64,000 nt of DNA from Aphrocallistes beatrix (lineage: Eukaryota > Porifera > Hexactinellida > Sceptrulophora > Aphrocallistidae): NCBI GenBank assembly GCA_963281255.1, contig OY725488.1:310001-374000 (forward strand), written 5' to 3'. The number at the start of each line of letters is the position of its first letter. Position 1 is the stretch's first letter. The notes beneath the pieces are model-generated. The model made no database searches and was not told the DNA's origin. It saw nothing but the letters and a program-made list of their open reading frames with translations. The position numbers and the translations under genes were made by a program. This document shows positions 1 through 8,245 of the stretch, in pieces.

Positions 1-1673
1 GCAGTCGGTTCTTCCGCTAAACTGAGTTTAGCTAACTTCGAGGTAAGACAGTCTCTTGAGAATGAGAGTGTGAACATACTCAGTTTGACATTCGTGTTTG
101 CAGCTAAACAGTAACAAAACCTTTGATCTTGATCTGACAAAGTTTGAACAACAGACATAATGCCTGGAGCTGTCAGTTTGTTCTCTCTTGACACTATTCG
201 GACATTGCTCAATATGACAGAATTGTTCATTAACTGGTGTGCACGTTTTATATTAGAGAATGCATCTAGTATGCGTTCTGGGAGAGTCACAAGAGAGATG
301 TGACCAGTAATATCCTGTACAAACACGTGGAAATAACGTAATTCCATCGAGTCGGTTTCGCACATAACATGAGGGTTCACCGAGTGTGTTACGTGGACGA
401 TGTTACCAGCTAGAGTCAGATCCTCCCAGCGCTGAGATTTTAGTGCACAAGTAAGACTATGCTCTTTCAAACACAGCTCTGCATCCATGGTACTTTCGTC
501 ATCTACTAGCGCTGAAGCAAATCGAGAGTGTCTAGCATCCTGAGACCCTACTGACTTCCATAAACTCGTCACTCCTTTGGCCTTAATAAGTTGATCGGTC
601 TGCATCGTAGTGTCCGTATGCTGGAATGCTGAATCACTGAGAAATGAGAAGTAGGTGCAGAGGATTACTGGATAGTTAAGTTCTCTGATGGGGAGGAGAG
701 TCCAAGGCGGGCAGATCTTGACACAAGATTTCTGCGTTATCCTCAGCATCTCAACAGTCTGGTGAGAGAATATGATCGTGATCTTGCCGTGCTCCTGATA
801 ATGGTCGTTCTCAGTGATGTTTTCTGGGATCGGTTCACCGAGACTGCACAGCATGGTGTACAGGGGACCATGGACTCGTATTGAGCTCACGAACGCAGTT
901 ATGATAGCGCTGCTATCGACCCCTTCTAAGTGAGACTCGCGCTTTACGCTGTGGTACCAGAGGTGGGCGTCGTTTGCAACTCTGCGTGAGAGGAGACGGA
1001 TATATTCCGCGAACCCTTCACTCACTAACTTTTTGTTTCGCTTTCTTCTTTTTGAATTCTCAACGTCTCTTTCCTGAGGGGTGCTACGAACTACTGACTT
1101 AATCCAGTCCCCAACTGAGTCATTACGAATTCTCAGAGAATTATTTAATTTCTCCGGAGACTTATCAATCACCTTCCCAATGAATTCACTGATAGACATG
1201 CTGCTTTTCCTATCTGAGTCTGAGAAGTTGGGTTTATGGTTAGCATAGGGTGGGGTAGGCATAGGGAACAAGTTTTCCATGGAGGAATCGGTTTGAACCT
1301 TAGATTGATTGGTTATATTTACAAAGCTGGATACTGTCTGATTATCTGTCGGAGCTTGGTTAGGAGATTCTTGGTAAGTAAGTTGTTGAAATCGAGGCAA
1401 AATACCTGACATTTCTTTTCCATGTGATGGTGCAAACAGTCTCACGGTGTGTCGGCGCAGATTATGTTTACCTAACTTCCTCCCGTCTCTTCTCCTTTCT
1501 AAAGTAGAATTCAAATCCCTCCGAACGGGGAGTGGGTAGGGAGCAGTCCTGGCCTTCTTCAGGGAAGAGACACCAGTCTCGCGGAGAGGTGACTCCCTCA
1601 CAACTTGAGAAATAAACTCAGATATGCTGCGAGTTGTCGAGTTCCGCTTGCAATAGTCAGGATTACTCTTCAT
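1..1673 (-). CDS. SPIDR: SPIDR-like DNA-repair scaffold protein, 5' part (runs off left edge)
   Basis: An open frame of 557 codons starts at the ATG at 1673-1671 and continues without a stop to base 1; an in-frame stop lies just upstream at 1697-1695. The central part resembles vertebrate SPIDR: an LWYH segment near residue 237, then VKICPPWTLLPIRELNYPV (PPW at residues 322-324) followed by ILCTYF, and further on VQDITGHISLV and FCYCLAANTNVKLSM, each with a clear counterpart in the same order in human SPIDR as I recall it. In vertebrates SPIDR is a nuclear scaffold that links BLM/FIGNL1 with RAD51 in homologous recombination. The acidic N-terminal region of the human protein is missing, so an upstream exon is possible. 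The C-terminal half lies outside the window. The N-terminus is Ser/Arg-rich and carries a duplicated SISEFI motif. The assignment rests on recognised motifs, not on an alignment. Confidence 0.72.
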   Translation of the reverse strand, partial: MKSNPDYCKRNSTTRSISEFISQVVRESPLRETGVSSLKKARTAPYPLPVRRDLNSTLERRRDGRKLGKHNLRRHTVRLFAPSHGKEMSGILPRFQQLTYQESPNQAPTDNQTVSSFVNITNQSKVQTDSSMENLFPMPTPPYANHKPNFSDSDRKSSMSISEFIGKVIDKSPEKLNNSLRIRNDSVGDWIKSVVRSTPQERDVENSKRRKRNKKLVSEGFAEYIRLLSRRVANDAHLWYHSVKRESHLEGVDSSAIITAFVSSIRVHGPLYTMLCSLGEPIPENITENDHYQEHGKITIIFSHQTVEMLRITQKSCVKICPPWTLLPIRELNYPVILCTYFSFLSDSAFQHTDTTMQTDQLIKAKGVTSLWKSVGSQDARHSRFASALVDDESTMDAELCLKEHSLTCALKSQRWEDLTLAGNIVHVTHSVNPHVMCETDSMELRYFHVFVQDITGHISLVTLPERILDAFSNIKRAHQLMNNSVILSNVRIVSRENKLTAPGIMSVVQTLSDQDQRFCYCLAANTNVKLSMFTLSFSRDCLTSKLAKLSLAEEPT

Positions 1674-2026
1674 TACTTTGTAGTACAGAAACACTCAGAA
1701 ATTAACCCTGAGAGAAATACAACTAGCAAAATAATAGCCAAGTTTAAAACTGGATTCATCCGTCTAAATATTTCGCCATCTTTCTAGTTCGAAAAAATTC
1801 AATTCAATATTCTTAATTTTACAAACAGAATATCGCGACCCATCTGCACCTGTGTATCCCCACTAATTAAACATGACTTGATTAATGCAAATTGAATTTC
1901 AAATTTACAATACAAAACGCGTGATCAGCATGCAGTAAATACACAACAATAGAATCCATGGGAAATACATACATTTGATTCAGAACAAACTAATTACTGG
2001 TTAGAGTCCGTAAGAAAGCACTGGCC
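1674..2026. other. Short AT-rich intergenic spacer
   Basis: Spacer of 353 bp between the 3' end of the BACE-like gene and the start of the SPIDR-like gene, both on the minus strand. It must hold the protease 3'UTR and the SPIDR promoter. A 60-residue frame at 1605-1787 on the plus strand shows no family signature and is not called. I see no repeat or RNA gene. Confidence 0.5.
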
Positions 2027-3562
2027 TCATTTGATGACCAAGTCATCATCTGATCCGAGGGGTTCCTCGCTTTCACTGCTGGAATTCTTCAGAAGCATAC
2101 TCTCCAGGTCGGCTCTGTTGCTGGAGAGAGTGGAGGCCTGCTTAGGTGTGAAGCAGCGTCTCTTGGCCAGACAACACCCTCCTACTCCAACCAGTACAAA
2201 CATGGCTAGCACCACGCTACCGATAATGATACATATCACTATCTCCAGAGGTGTCAGTGTGTGTGTAGGACTTGTGTATGCGCAATTTTCTATATTTCCT
2301 CGTTCCCTTATCGCGATTTTTAACTCCCCGCTAGGATTATCGAGGCCTGCTACATTACAAGCTGAAGGTGCGAATCCGATCCTACCTCCGCCCCTATCAA
2401 ACTCGACAGTGTAGCCCTTGAACAGCATCATCCCGAGGATGCTACCACTGGCACTGGGCTCAGAGGTGTTCTTGATCCCGAGTTTGTACCAGGTGCAGTT
2501 TGTGGTCGCGCAATAATCTCCTTTTTCCAGGTTTACGCTTGATTCGCTCACTTCCTTCAAGTAGAGCTGCGGCGGTATCACTATACTCAGTTCTTCCTCC
2601 TGTGTGTTGGGGACTTGGAGCGATATTTCGAGGGTTTTAAACGATTTGAACTCTTCGTTTGAGCCCTTCTTCCAGCCCAGTGCAGACATACCATTCCAGA
2701 AACTGTCTGGAATGTTAATGTTATTTTCTCCATTAGATTTCAATGCATTTATTAGAGCAGAAAATGTTTGAGCGTTGAAGACCAGCTCAGTTGTTCCGCT
2801 GTCCACTATACTGAACTCTTGGTTAAAAACGGTGCAAGGCAAGTCAAGGCTTGTACCACCCACTTTAATATTTGTCAGGATGACCTCGTAAAAAGACTCC
2901 TCTGTAATGGCTACATACCTGAAGACATCGCTGTTGCTAGGAAGGAGGGGCCTCGCAGAGCCCAGGGACATCTTACCGCCCTGATTCACCAGTTCTCCTT
3001 CTGAATTGCTTAGGGGCTGACACAGCTGCAAACCGAACTTGTCCGAGGTGACTCCTTGACTGACTAAGCTATCCATGACAGGAGTTATGCTTGAGTCGGG
3101 CTTGGCTAGAACCGCATATCCCATCCCGAGTATTCCCACCCACCCTCCAGATGTTTCAAAAAACCCTTCGGAAACCGATTCTATCAGTGAGACGTATACT
3201 TTTACGCTTTTAGAAGCGTTACTGATCACGTCCGAGGCAAATGAGAAATAATCTTCTCCCACTCGCCCGGACCATGACCCATCAATGTATTTTACTCCGA
3301 CTTCGCTATTGATATCACGGAATGTATTTGAGAGTGATTTGTTAAAATGCTGATAATTTTGAATATATTCGAAGCCTTTAGCAGCGACTGCAAAGTTGCT
3401 AGATCCAGAATCAACAAGCACTTTAAACTCTTGTGGAGGAGTGCCCAAGTTCACACTCAGATAGTACCCCGACTCCGGCTGTCCTTGGAGCTGGTAGACT
3501 TGGCAATGAATGCAGGAGAGTGCTATAAATAAAAGTAATTCTACTCCTAGCAGTATCACCAT
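2027..3562 (-). CDS. BACE-like transmembrane aspartyl protease (beta-secretase family)
   Basis: Intronless 511-residue type I membrane protein. A signal peptide covers about residues 1-20. The pepsin-type bilobal domain has both catalytic aspartates, in DSGSSNFAV (D51) and DSGTTEL (D254), and the flap tyrosine lies in VKYIDGSWSGRVGED (Y92). A single membrane span lies at about 440-462, followed by cysteines (C463, C464, C470) that recall the palmitoylated cysteines of BACE1. The short cytosolic tail is acidic and ends DDDLVIK, close to the acidic-dileucine endosomal sorting signal DDISLLK of human BACE1. Length and domain order match BACE1 (501 aa). Members of this family cleave membrane proteins in acidic endosomes and the Golgi; the substrate here is unknown. 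The ATG at 3562 is the first of the frame and gives a proper signal peptide. Pepsin or cathepsin D is unlikely because of the membrane anchor. Confidence 0.88.
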   Translation of the reverse strand: MVILLGVELLLFIALSCIHCQVYQLQGQPESGYYLSVNLGTPPQEFKVLVDSGSSNFAVAAKGFEYIQNYQHFNKSLSNTFRDINSEVGVKYIDGSWSGRVGEDYFSFASDVISNASKSVKVYVSLIESVSEGFFETSGGWVGILGMGYAVLAKPDSSITPVMDSLVSQGVTSDKFGLQLCQPLSNSEGELVNQGGKMSLGSARPLLPSNSDVFRYVAITEESFYEVILTNIKVGGTSLDLPCTVFNQEFSIVDSGTTELVFNAQTFSALINALKSNGENNINIPDSFWNGMSALGWKKGSNEEFKSFKTLEISLQVPNTQEEELSIVIPPQLYLKEVSESSVNLEKGDYCATTNCTWYKLGIKNTSEPSASGSILGMMLFKGYTVEFDRGGGRIGFAPSACNVAGLDNPSGELKIAIRERGNIENCAYTSPTHTLTPLEIVICIIIGSVVLAMFVLVGVGGCCLAKRRCFTPKQASTLSSNRADLESMLLKNSSSESEEPLGSDDDLVIK

Positions 3563-3600
3563 ACTAATTAGGCGAGATAATTTGAATTGAATACTGTTCT

Positions 3601-3708
3601 TAACTGTAGAATGCCCCGCATTTATATGGCTTCAGTGCCATAGAAAATGACTGGGAGACATCCGCGATATCGGGGACACTGTGTCCCCTCTGGACATTCT
3701 ACGGTTAA
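3601..3708. repeat. Short terminal-inverted-repeat element (possible MITE) 5' of the BACE-like gene
   Basis: Left end AACTGTAGAATGCCC (from 3602) pairs with right end GGACATTCTACGGTT (3692-3706), with two mismatches. Both ends abut TA, as expected for a TA-duplicating transposon. The interior contains a perfect 17-nt palindrome, GGGGACACTGTGTCCCC (about 3672-3688). It lies 40-150 bp upstream of the BACE start codon, so it could overlap that promoter. Only one copy is visible, so transposon origin is inferred. Confidence 0.45.
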
Positions 3709-4073
3709 CTAGCTAGTATTTTATTATACGTATGTACCCTCTTCAGATTTCACCAGAATTTTCTAGAACCTGCATAATTTACCACTCAATACCCTGAATT
3801 CCTTCATAATCCGACATAGTTTCCCAGTTCAATAAGTGTCTGATCATGTAAATTCGAATGGCAAACTATTTTTTTGCATTATCTAAGACTCGAAGGAGTG
3901 TAGGATTATGCAGGTTCACGACACCATATGCTCTCGAGTGGACATGGTTAATTAAATGCATTAAGTTTAAGGTTTAAAAAACTAAGAGTGAATGAATTAG
4001 CATTTATTGCTAAGCTGCAATTTTAATAATATATTGACCTAAAACATATTGAACTGAAAACACCTTCAAACAG
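3709..4073. other. Intergenic spacer with SLC35B1 3'UTR
   Basis: AT-rich spacer between the BACE-like and SLC35B1-like genes, both on the minus strand. The part next to 4073 should be the transporter 3'UTR and the remainder upstream sequence of the protease gene. Apart from a poly(A) signal candidate I see no conserved element. Confidence 0.4.
4003..4008 (-). terminator. Candidate poly(A) signal of SLC35B1-like gene
   Basis: AATAAA on the minus strand, about 66 nt after the stop codon. Position and hexamer fit; cleavage site not verifiable here. Confidence 0.45.
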
Positions 4074-5036
4074 CTAGGATGTCTTTTTTTCTTCATTAGA
4101 AACAATTTCTTTATCTTTCTCTGAAATCGAACTCTTCCCGAAGTTATCCATGAGAATGCCAGTGAATACCACCAACACAGATAGCTGCTGGAGGTTTGAG
4201 AGTGTGTGTCCGAATATCACCACAGAGCCTAGGACAGTGAAGAACTTGCGTAGAGTAGTTAGGAGGGACAGTGTTAAAGGACCGAAATTCGTTAACGTAA
4301 GGTAAATGAAAATCTGCCCAATCGCGCTGGTAAAACTAAACCCGAATATCAAGGGAAGAACCTGTGGGTTGCGGATCATAAATTGATATGCTGAGGAACC
4401 TTCCACAAAAAGAACGAAGGGAAACAGAAATATTACCGCCCACTTATTCAGTTGATACATCAATAAATATGAGTTTGTTTTGTATTCTTTATTTATAACC
4501 TCTTGAAACGAAGCTGTAAATCCGTCGAACATGAGAGAGGTCACTATGAGGAAATCTCCCGGGGACATCGAGTAGTCAATCTCTTTTCCTGGTTTAAATA
4601 AATGGAACAAAATAACTCCTGCCACCATTAAAAAGCTTGAAATCCATCTGATGAAATGGTGGCTTCGTTGAGCTAGGATGGTGGTCAAAATGAGTATGGG
4701 GATGGGTTTGCATGATTTCCCTATCACTTGTGTGGGATAGCTCACCCAATTCAGTGCGTAGTTACTGGCTAGCATAGCAGATAAATAACAGAATGAACAT
4801 CCCATATAGTAACTCTTTGGAGATGGGTTATCCCAGACATTGTATGCACTACATATCAGAAATCCTAATATGCAACTAAAGATAGACTGAAAGAAGACAA
4901 GAGTTAAAATGTAGGTGAACTTCTCAGCGTTCTCGTATTCAGATTTCTGGATCTTTTCTTGAATGAACCCAAAGGTAAGGTAGGAAAAGAAAATGCCAGC
5001 GAAACAGGTATAAAAGAGTAAAAGTCTTCTATTCAT
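4074..5036 (-). CDS. SLC35B1: SLC35B1-like ER nucleotide(-sugar) transporter
   Basis: Intronless 320-residue polytopic membrane protein of the SLC35B (UAA/NST) family, with about 8-10 hydrophobic segments. Diagnostic stretches are YPTQVIGKSCKPIPILIL (residues about 100-117) and FGPLTLSLLTTLRKFFTVLG (about 250-270), both nearly as in human SLC35B1. The C-terminus is KKTS, a KKXX dilysine signal for return to the ER; the human protein ends KKTSH. Human SLC35B1 (322 aa) is described as an ER transporter, proposed to exchange ATP for ADP (AXER) and earlier called a UDP-galactose transporter-like protein. The predicted role here is to supply nucleotides to the ER lumen. Length and start fit the family. 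Confidence 0.9.
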   Translation of the reverse strand: MNRRLLLFYTCFAGIFFSYLTFGFIQEKIQKSEYENAEKFTYILTLVFFQSIFSCILGFLICSAYNVWDNPSPKSYYMGCSFCYLSAMLASNYALNWVSYPTQVIGKSCKPIPILILTTILAQRSHHFIRWISSFLMVAGVILFHLFKPGKEIDYSMSPGDFLIVTSLMFDGFTASFQEVINKEYKTNSYLLMYQLNKWAVIFLFPFVLFVEGSSAYQFMIRNPQVLPLIFGFSFTSAIGQIFIYLTLTNFGPLTLSLLTTLRKFFTVLGSVVIFGHTLSNLQQLSVLVVFTGILMDNFGKSSISEKDKEIVSNEEKKTS

Positions 5037-5722
5037 TTCTTAATTAATATATATGAAATCGATTACTTGGAAGAAAATAAGTTTATATCACAAACACAAG
5101 CTATGAACCATAATCAGAATGTAAAGGTATTAATCTAGATAAACTACGCACACTTGGTAGCTTTTGATTGACCGGGAGCCGTAGCTTGTGCACGAAGATT
5201 AACAAGGAACATATAACATGCGAAGAAAGGCTGAGCCAGCTGCTAGTCGATCTTACATATCGATTAGTACAACTTGCACAATCAATGATGTCTCAATTAT
5301 AAACATCGATTGAACAGGTGTGTATGTATGTGCAAGAGTGGATAATATTGCATTCATAAGAAGCAGAAAATGTTTGTAAATAGAGAAATATTTGTGGGGG
5401 CTACAAAGGTTTGCTTTATTTATAAACTAAAAACAATGATTTAGCCATTTCTCTTGGATGCTATATTGCGCGGCTATCAGGTGACCAAACCGAATTGTAC
5501 AAAAAGCATGTAATACAAAGGTTCAGATTAAAATCGGAAGTGAACGATCGAATTGAAATCGAATCAGATACGTTGACAAATCTGTTCTATGACAAAATGG
5601 AATTATTCCTACTTATCGCATCCTCTGAAATACCTGAGATACCACAGTGATTCTAATGAATATTAATGTATTAATAGATTCGTGTGTAACGAATTGAATT
5701 ACTACTCTAAGTAAAGAACTAA
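5037..5722. other. Intergenic region, no gene seen
   Basis: 686 bp between the SLC35B1-like start and the mL44 3' end, both on the minus strand. It should contain the SLC35B1 promoter and the mL44 3'UTR. No long frame, RNA gene or clear inverted repeat was seen. Confidence 0.4.
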
Positions 5723-6628
5723 TTATATATTGGTGTCCAATTTATAAGTGGTTCCATAGATATCCGATGGAATTTTGAATTTGCGCAAGTCTTTGTTAAA
5801 TAACTGAAGCACAGCAGTTTGGTATGCATCATGCTTGGCACGAGAAATCGTCTGTCCAACCCCTTCGGCAAGCTTTTCTTGTCCGGAATGCACTGATACA
5901 CAGAATGTGGGTCTAGTCGATTCTCTCCCGGTTTCCCACAGAAGCTCATCAGTCGGTTTCTCACGATCCTTCATGCCTAGAATCTCTGTGAGCGTTTCTA
6001 CGGGATGTTCTAGCTTGATCATGTCGTATACATCCCGACTTTGTAGGTTATACAAAATAAACTCTCTCACTATTTGCCTAGCGAGAAGTGGGCCCTGATC
6101 CTGGTACACGGATCCCACTATTGCCAGCAGAGCTTCAGCTAGCCCAGTATCCAACTGCTCCTTTTTTTCTTTGGTTAAATAAAGCTCTTGAATTCCCAAA
6201 TGCTTCGCAGTTTTCACTAGTTGAGGAATATCCACCACAAAGTTATGCACATCCCTCAGAGCAAAGCTGGACAATTTGGGATATTTCAAGAAAATAAATT
6301 CCATTAGAAAATGAGTCATCACTGTCTGACCTAGAATTGCGTATCTGTCATTGTCTTCATAACCCTGTAGAGCGGCGGGGTCGTTGAGAATGTAGGATTT
6401 GTGAGTCAGTGCCCTTTGTATCACGGTTAAATCAGATATAGGGACAGCAAATCGGTGTCTGAACGCAATCAATTCTGTTTGGTAGTCCCAGTTAACTACA
6501 GGGGTCTCTGTCTCGGGATCTACGGGCGGGGAGTGTCCCTTAGTGAGGGGTTGTTGCGAGAAGAAACGGGGTGAGAAAACACGAGCAGATGGGAATAATC
6601 CCCGTAAAGGGAAACGGAGGAACGACAT
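5723..6628 (-). CDS. MRPL44: Mitochondrial large-subunit ribosomal protein mL44 (MRPL44)
   Basis: Intronless 301-residue protein. The first ~26 residues are rich in Arg, Ser and Phe with no acidic residue, as in a mitochondrial targeting peptide. NWDYQTELIAFRHRF (from about 46) matches the start of the mL44 RNase III fold, followed by ALTHKSY and NDRYAILGQ, the positions of the RNase III signature NERLEFLGD. The catalytic Glu and Asp are replaced by Ala and Gln, so the nuclease is dead, as expected for this structural ribosomal protein. The C-terminal part (about 215-285) is a dsRNA-binding-like domain with KLAEGVGQTISRAKHDA. mL44 sits in the mitochondrial large ribosomal subunit and is needed for its assembly. 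Drosha or Dicer are excluded by size and by the lost catalytic residues. Confidence 0.87.
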   Translation of the reverse strand: MSFLRFPLRGLFPSARVFSPRFFSQQPLTKGHSPPVDPETETPVVNWDYQTELIAFRHRFAVPISDLTVIQRALTHKSYILNDPAALQGYEDNDRYAILGQTVMTHFLMEFIFLKYPKLSSFALRDVHNFVVDIPQLVKTAKHLGIQELYLTKEKKEQLDTGLAEALLAIVGSVYQDQGPLLARQIVREFILYNLQSRDVYDMIKLEHPVETLTEILGMKDREKPTDELLWETGRESTRPTFCVSVHSGQEKLAEGVGQTISRAKHDAYQTAVLQLFNKDLRKFKIPSDIYGTTYKLDTNI

Positions 6629-6779
6629 TTTAATCTAATATTTAATTTTAAATTGGTTTTGAATAAAATCCCATCATAAATAATATGCACCACAATTTAT
6701 TAAACTCTTAATGGGTAAGCTGAAAACAAGAATCCATAATTAATAAAGTCAATAAATGCAATAGAACAAATTAAAATCC

Positions 6780-6785
6780 TTTAAT
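6780..6785 (-). terminator. Candidate poly(A) signal of FEN1
   Basis: ATTAAA variant on the minus strand, about 48 nt after the FEN1 stop codon, in an AT-rich stretch. Confidence 0.35.
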
Positions 6786-6832
6786 GATTGTAAGTGACTT
6801 GTAAGTGACCGTTTAACCAACTAAGCAGTAAA

Positions 6833-8245
6833 TTATTTTCTTCCTTTACCTTTCCCGGATGCTAGTTTAGACTTCTTCGAGGTCCCTGTAGCTCCAGCAG
6901 GATCTGCTTTACGTTTTGTTATGTCAGGAGAAGCCACCGATTTGAAAAACGAGTCCATTCTAGACTGACTCCCCTGTCCTACAGAATTGAGTGTGGTGGT
7001 GTATATGTGGATGGTTTTATTATCAATTGACGTTAACACGAAATACTACCTTTGCTCTTCTGTATTCTCTTGAACACATTCCTAACTCTCTCTTCATTAA
7101 ATCCCTTCTCTAGTACAAGAAAGTTCACCATCCCCTCCTCATCCACTTCTCCCCACTTGAAATCCACCTCCTCCCCCAAGGTCACTTCCGGTTTCAAGAA
7201 GAGCTCCCTAGCTTCTGTGTACTTCCAGTCTTCTGGAAGAGGGAACTTCTTGGAGTCCAGCCCCTTCACTACACCTTCAATATTCTTGTGTTCTTTGATA
7301 TGAATTAGAGCCTTGTTATACCCAATACCTACCGTGAATGTAGAATAATAGATTATTATAAGGCATACCCATTATGTGTCTACTCACCCTTGATGGAATC
7401 TGCATAGTCACAACCCATGAGAATGCAGAGATCCACGAACTCTAAGTGAGATAGATTCACATTGTGCAATACCGAGTCAAGATGGATTTCTCTAATTGGC
7501 ATTTTCTTAGCTTCACTCATCATCAGGTTTCGCAAAAGAATTGGAGAGCCAAACGTTAGAGCATCCATATCCTCACTGGCCACAGCATATGCTTTACCTT
7601 ACAATACGTGGTGCGTATAAAAAACACCGTAGGGCATTGATCATTTTTGTGACACAATTTGTTACCTTTTTTAACTAACTCGGCACATTGGGCCTCAGCT
7701 TCACAAGGCGCCTCAACAAAGGGAACGCCCATCAGAGAGAGAAGCCGTTTGCATTCGTCGCTATGCTGTCGTGTCGCTTTGACTATTCTCTTCGAGAGTC
7801 TTTCTGCTGTCTCTTTGTCTCCTACTTCCTCTGCTTCCCCTAACTCTGCCTCTGCTTTAACTCTGCGTTCCTTCCTCTTCGCCAGCTCTCCCGACTTCAT
7901 CATTGGAGGTTTACCATCAAACACATACACAGGCTTCAGGCCGTTTTCTAGCATGCGAGTCGTTCTGTACAGCAAACCCTGGGAATAAGAATTGAAAATA
8001 AATAAATTTGACCTGACTATTCGGTTTCACTCTGAAGAATTGCTCCTCACCTGAAGATGACTAGTAACATCTCCTTGCTCATTCATCAGCACATCTCCAT
8101 CTGATCGGATTGCTATCAGAAACTGATAGATACACATTGAAGCGTCGATAGCAATCTTTCTACCGAAATAGTGCTTGATATCGTTCTCCTTGATAGCCGA
8201 CGGAGAATAATCTCCGATCAAAGTCATTAGTTTATGAATTCCCAT
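6833..8245 (-). CDS. FEN1: Flap endonuclease 1 (five exons)
   Basis: Exons on the minus strand: 8245-8051, 7978-7666, 7597-7388, 7328-7050 and 6978-6833. The four introns are 59-72 bp with GT..AG ends and consistent phases. The spliced frame is 380 residues, the same length as human FEN1. Metal-binding acidic residues are present: D34 (IAIDASM), D86 (VFDGKPP), E158/E160 (CEAEAQ), D179/D181 ([10 protein letters not shown]) and D233 ([10 protein letters not shown]). A PCNA-interacting box, QSRMDSFF, lies at residues 336-343, followed by a Lys-rich nuclear-localisation tail. FEN1 removes 5' flaps during Okazaki fragment maturation and long-patch base excision repair in the nucleus. The initiator methionine is followed by Gly, as the family requires for the free N-terminus that threads into the active site. 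Identity is secure; boundaries were worked out by hand. Confidence 0.95.

Noticed and set aside
2031-2414. 127-codon plus-strand frame and several similar frames opposite the BACE-like gene
   Set aside because: Antisense shadows of a strongly supported coding region; no family signature.
7380-8245. FEN1 fragments as pseudogene pieces
   Set aside because: All breaks coincide with GT..AG introns of 59-72 bp and the spliced product is exactly 380 residues with all catalytic acids, so the gene is intact.
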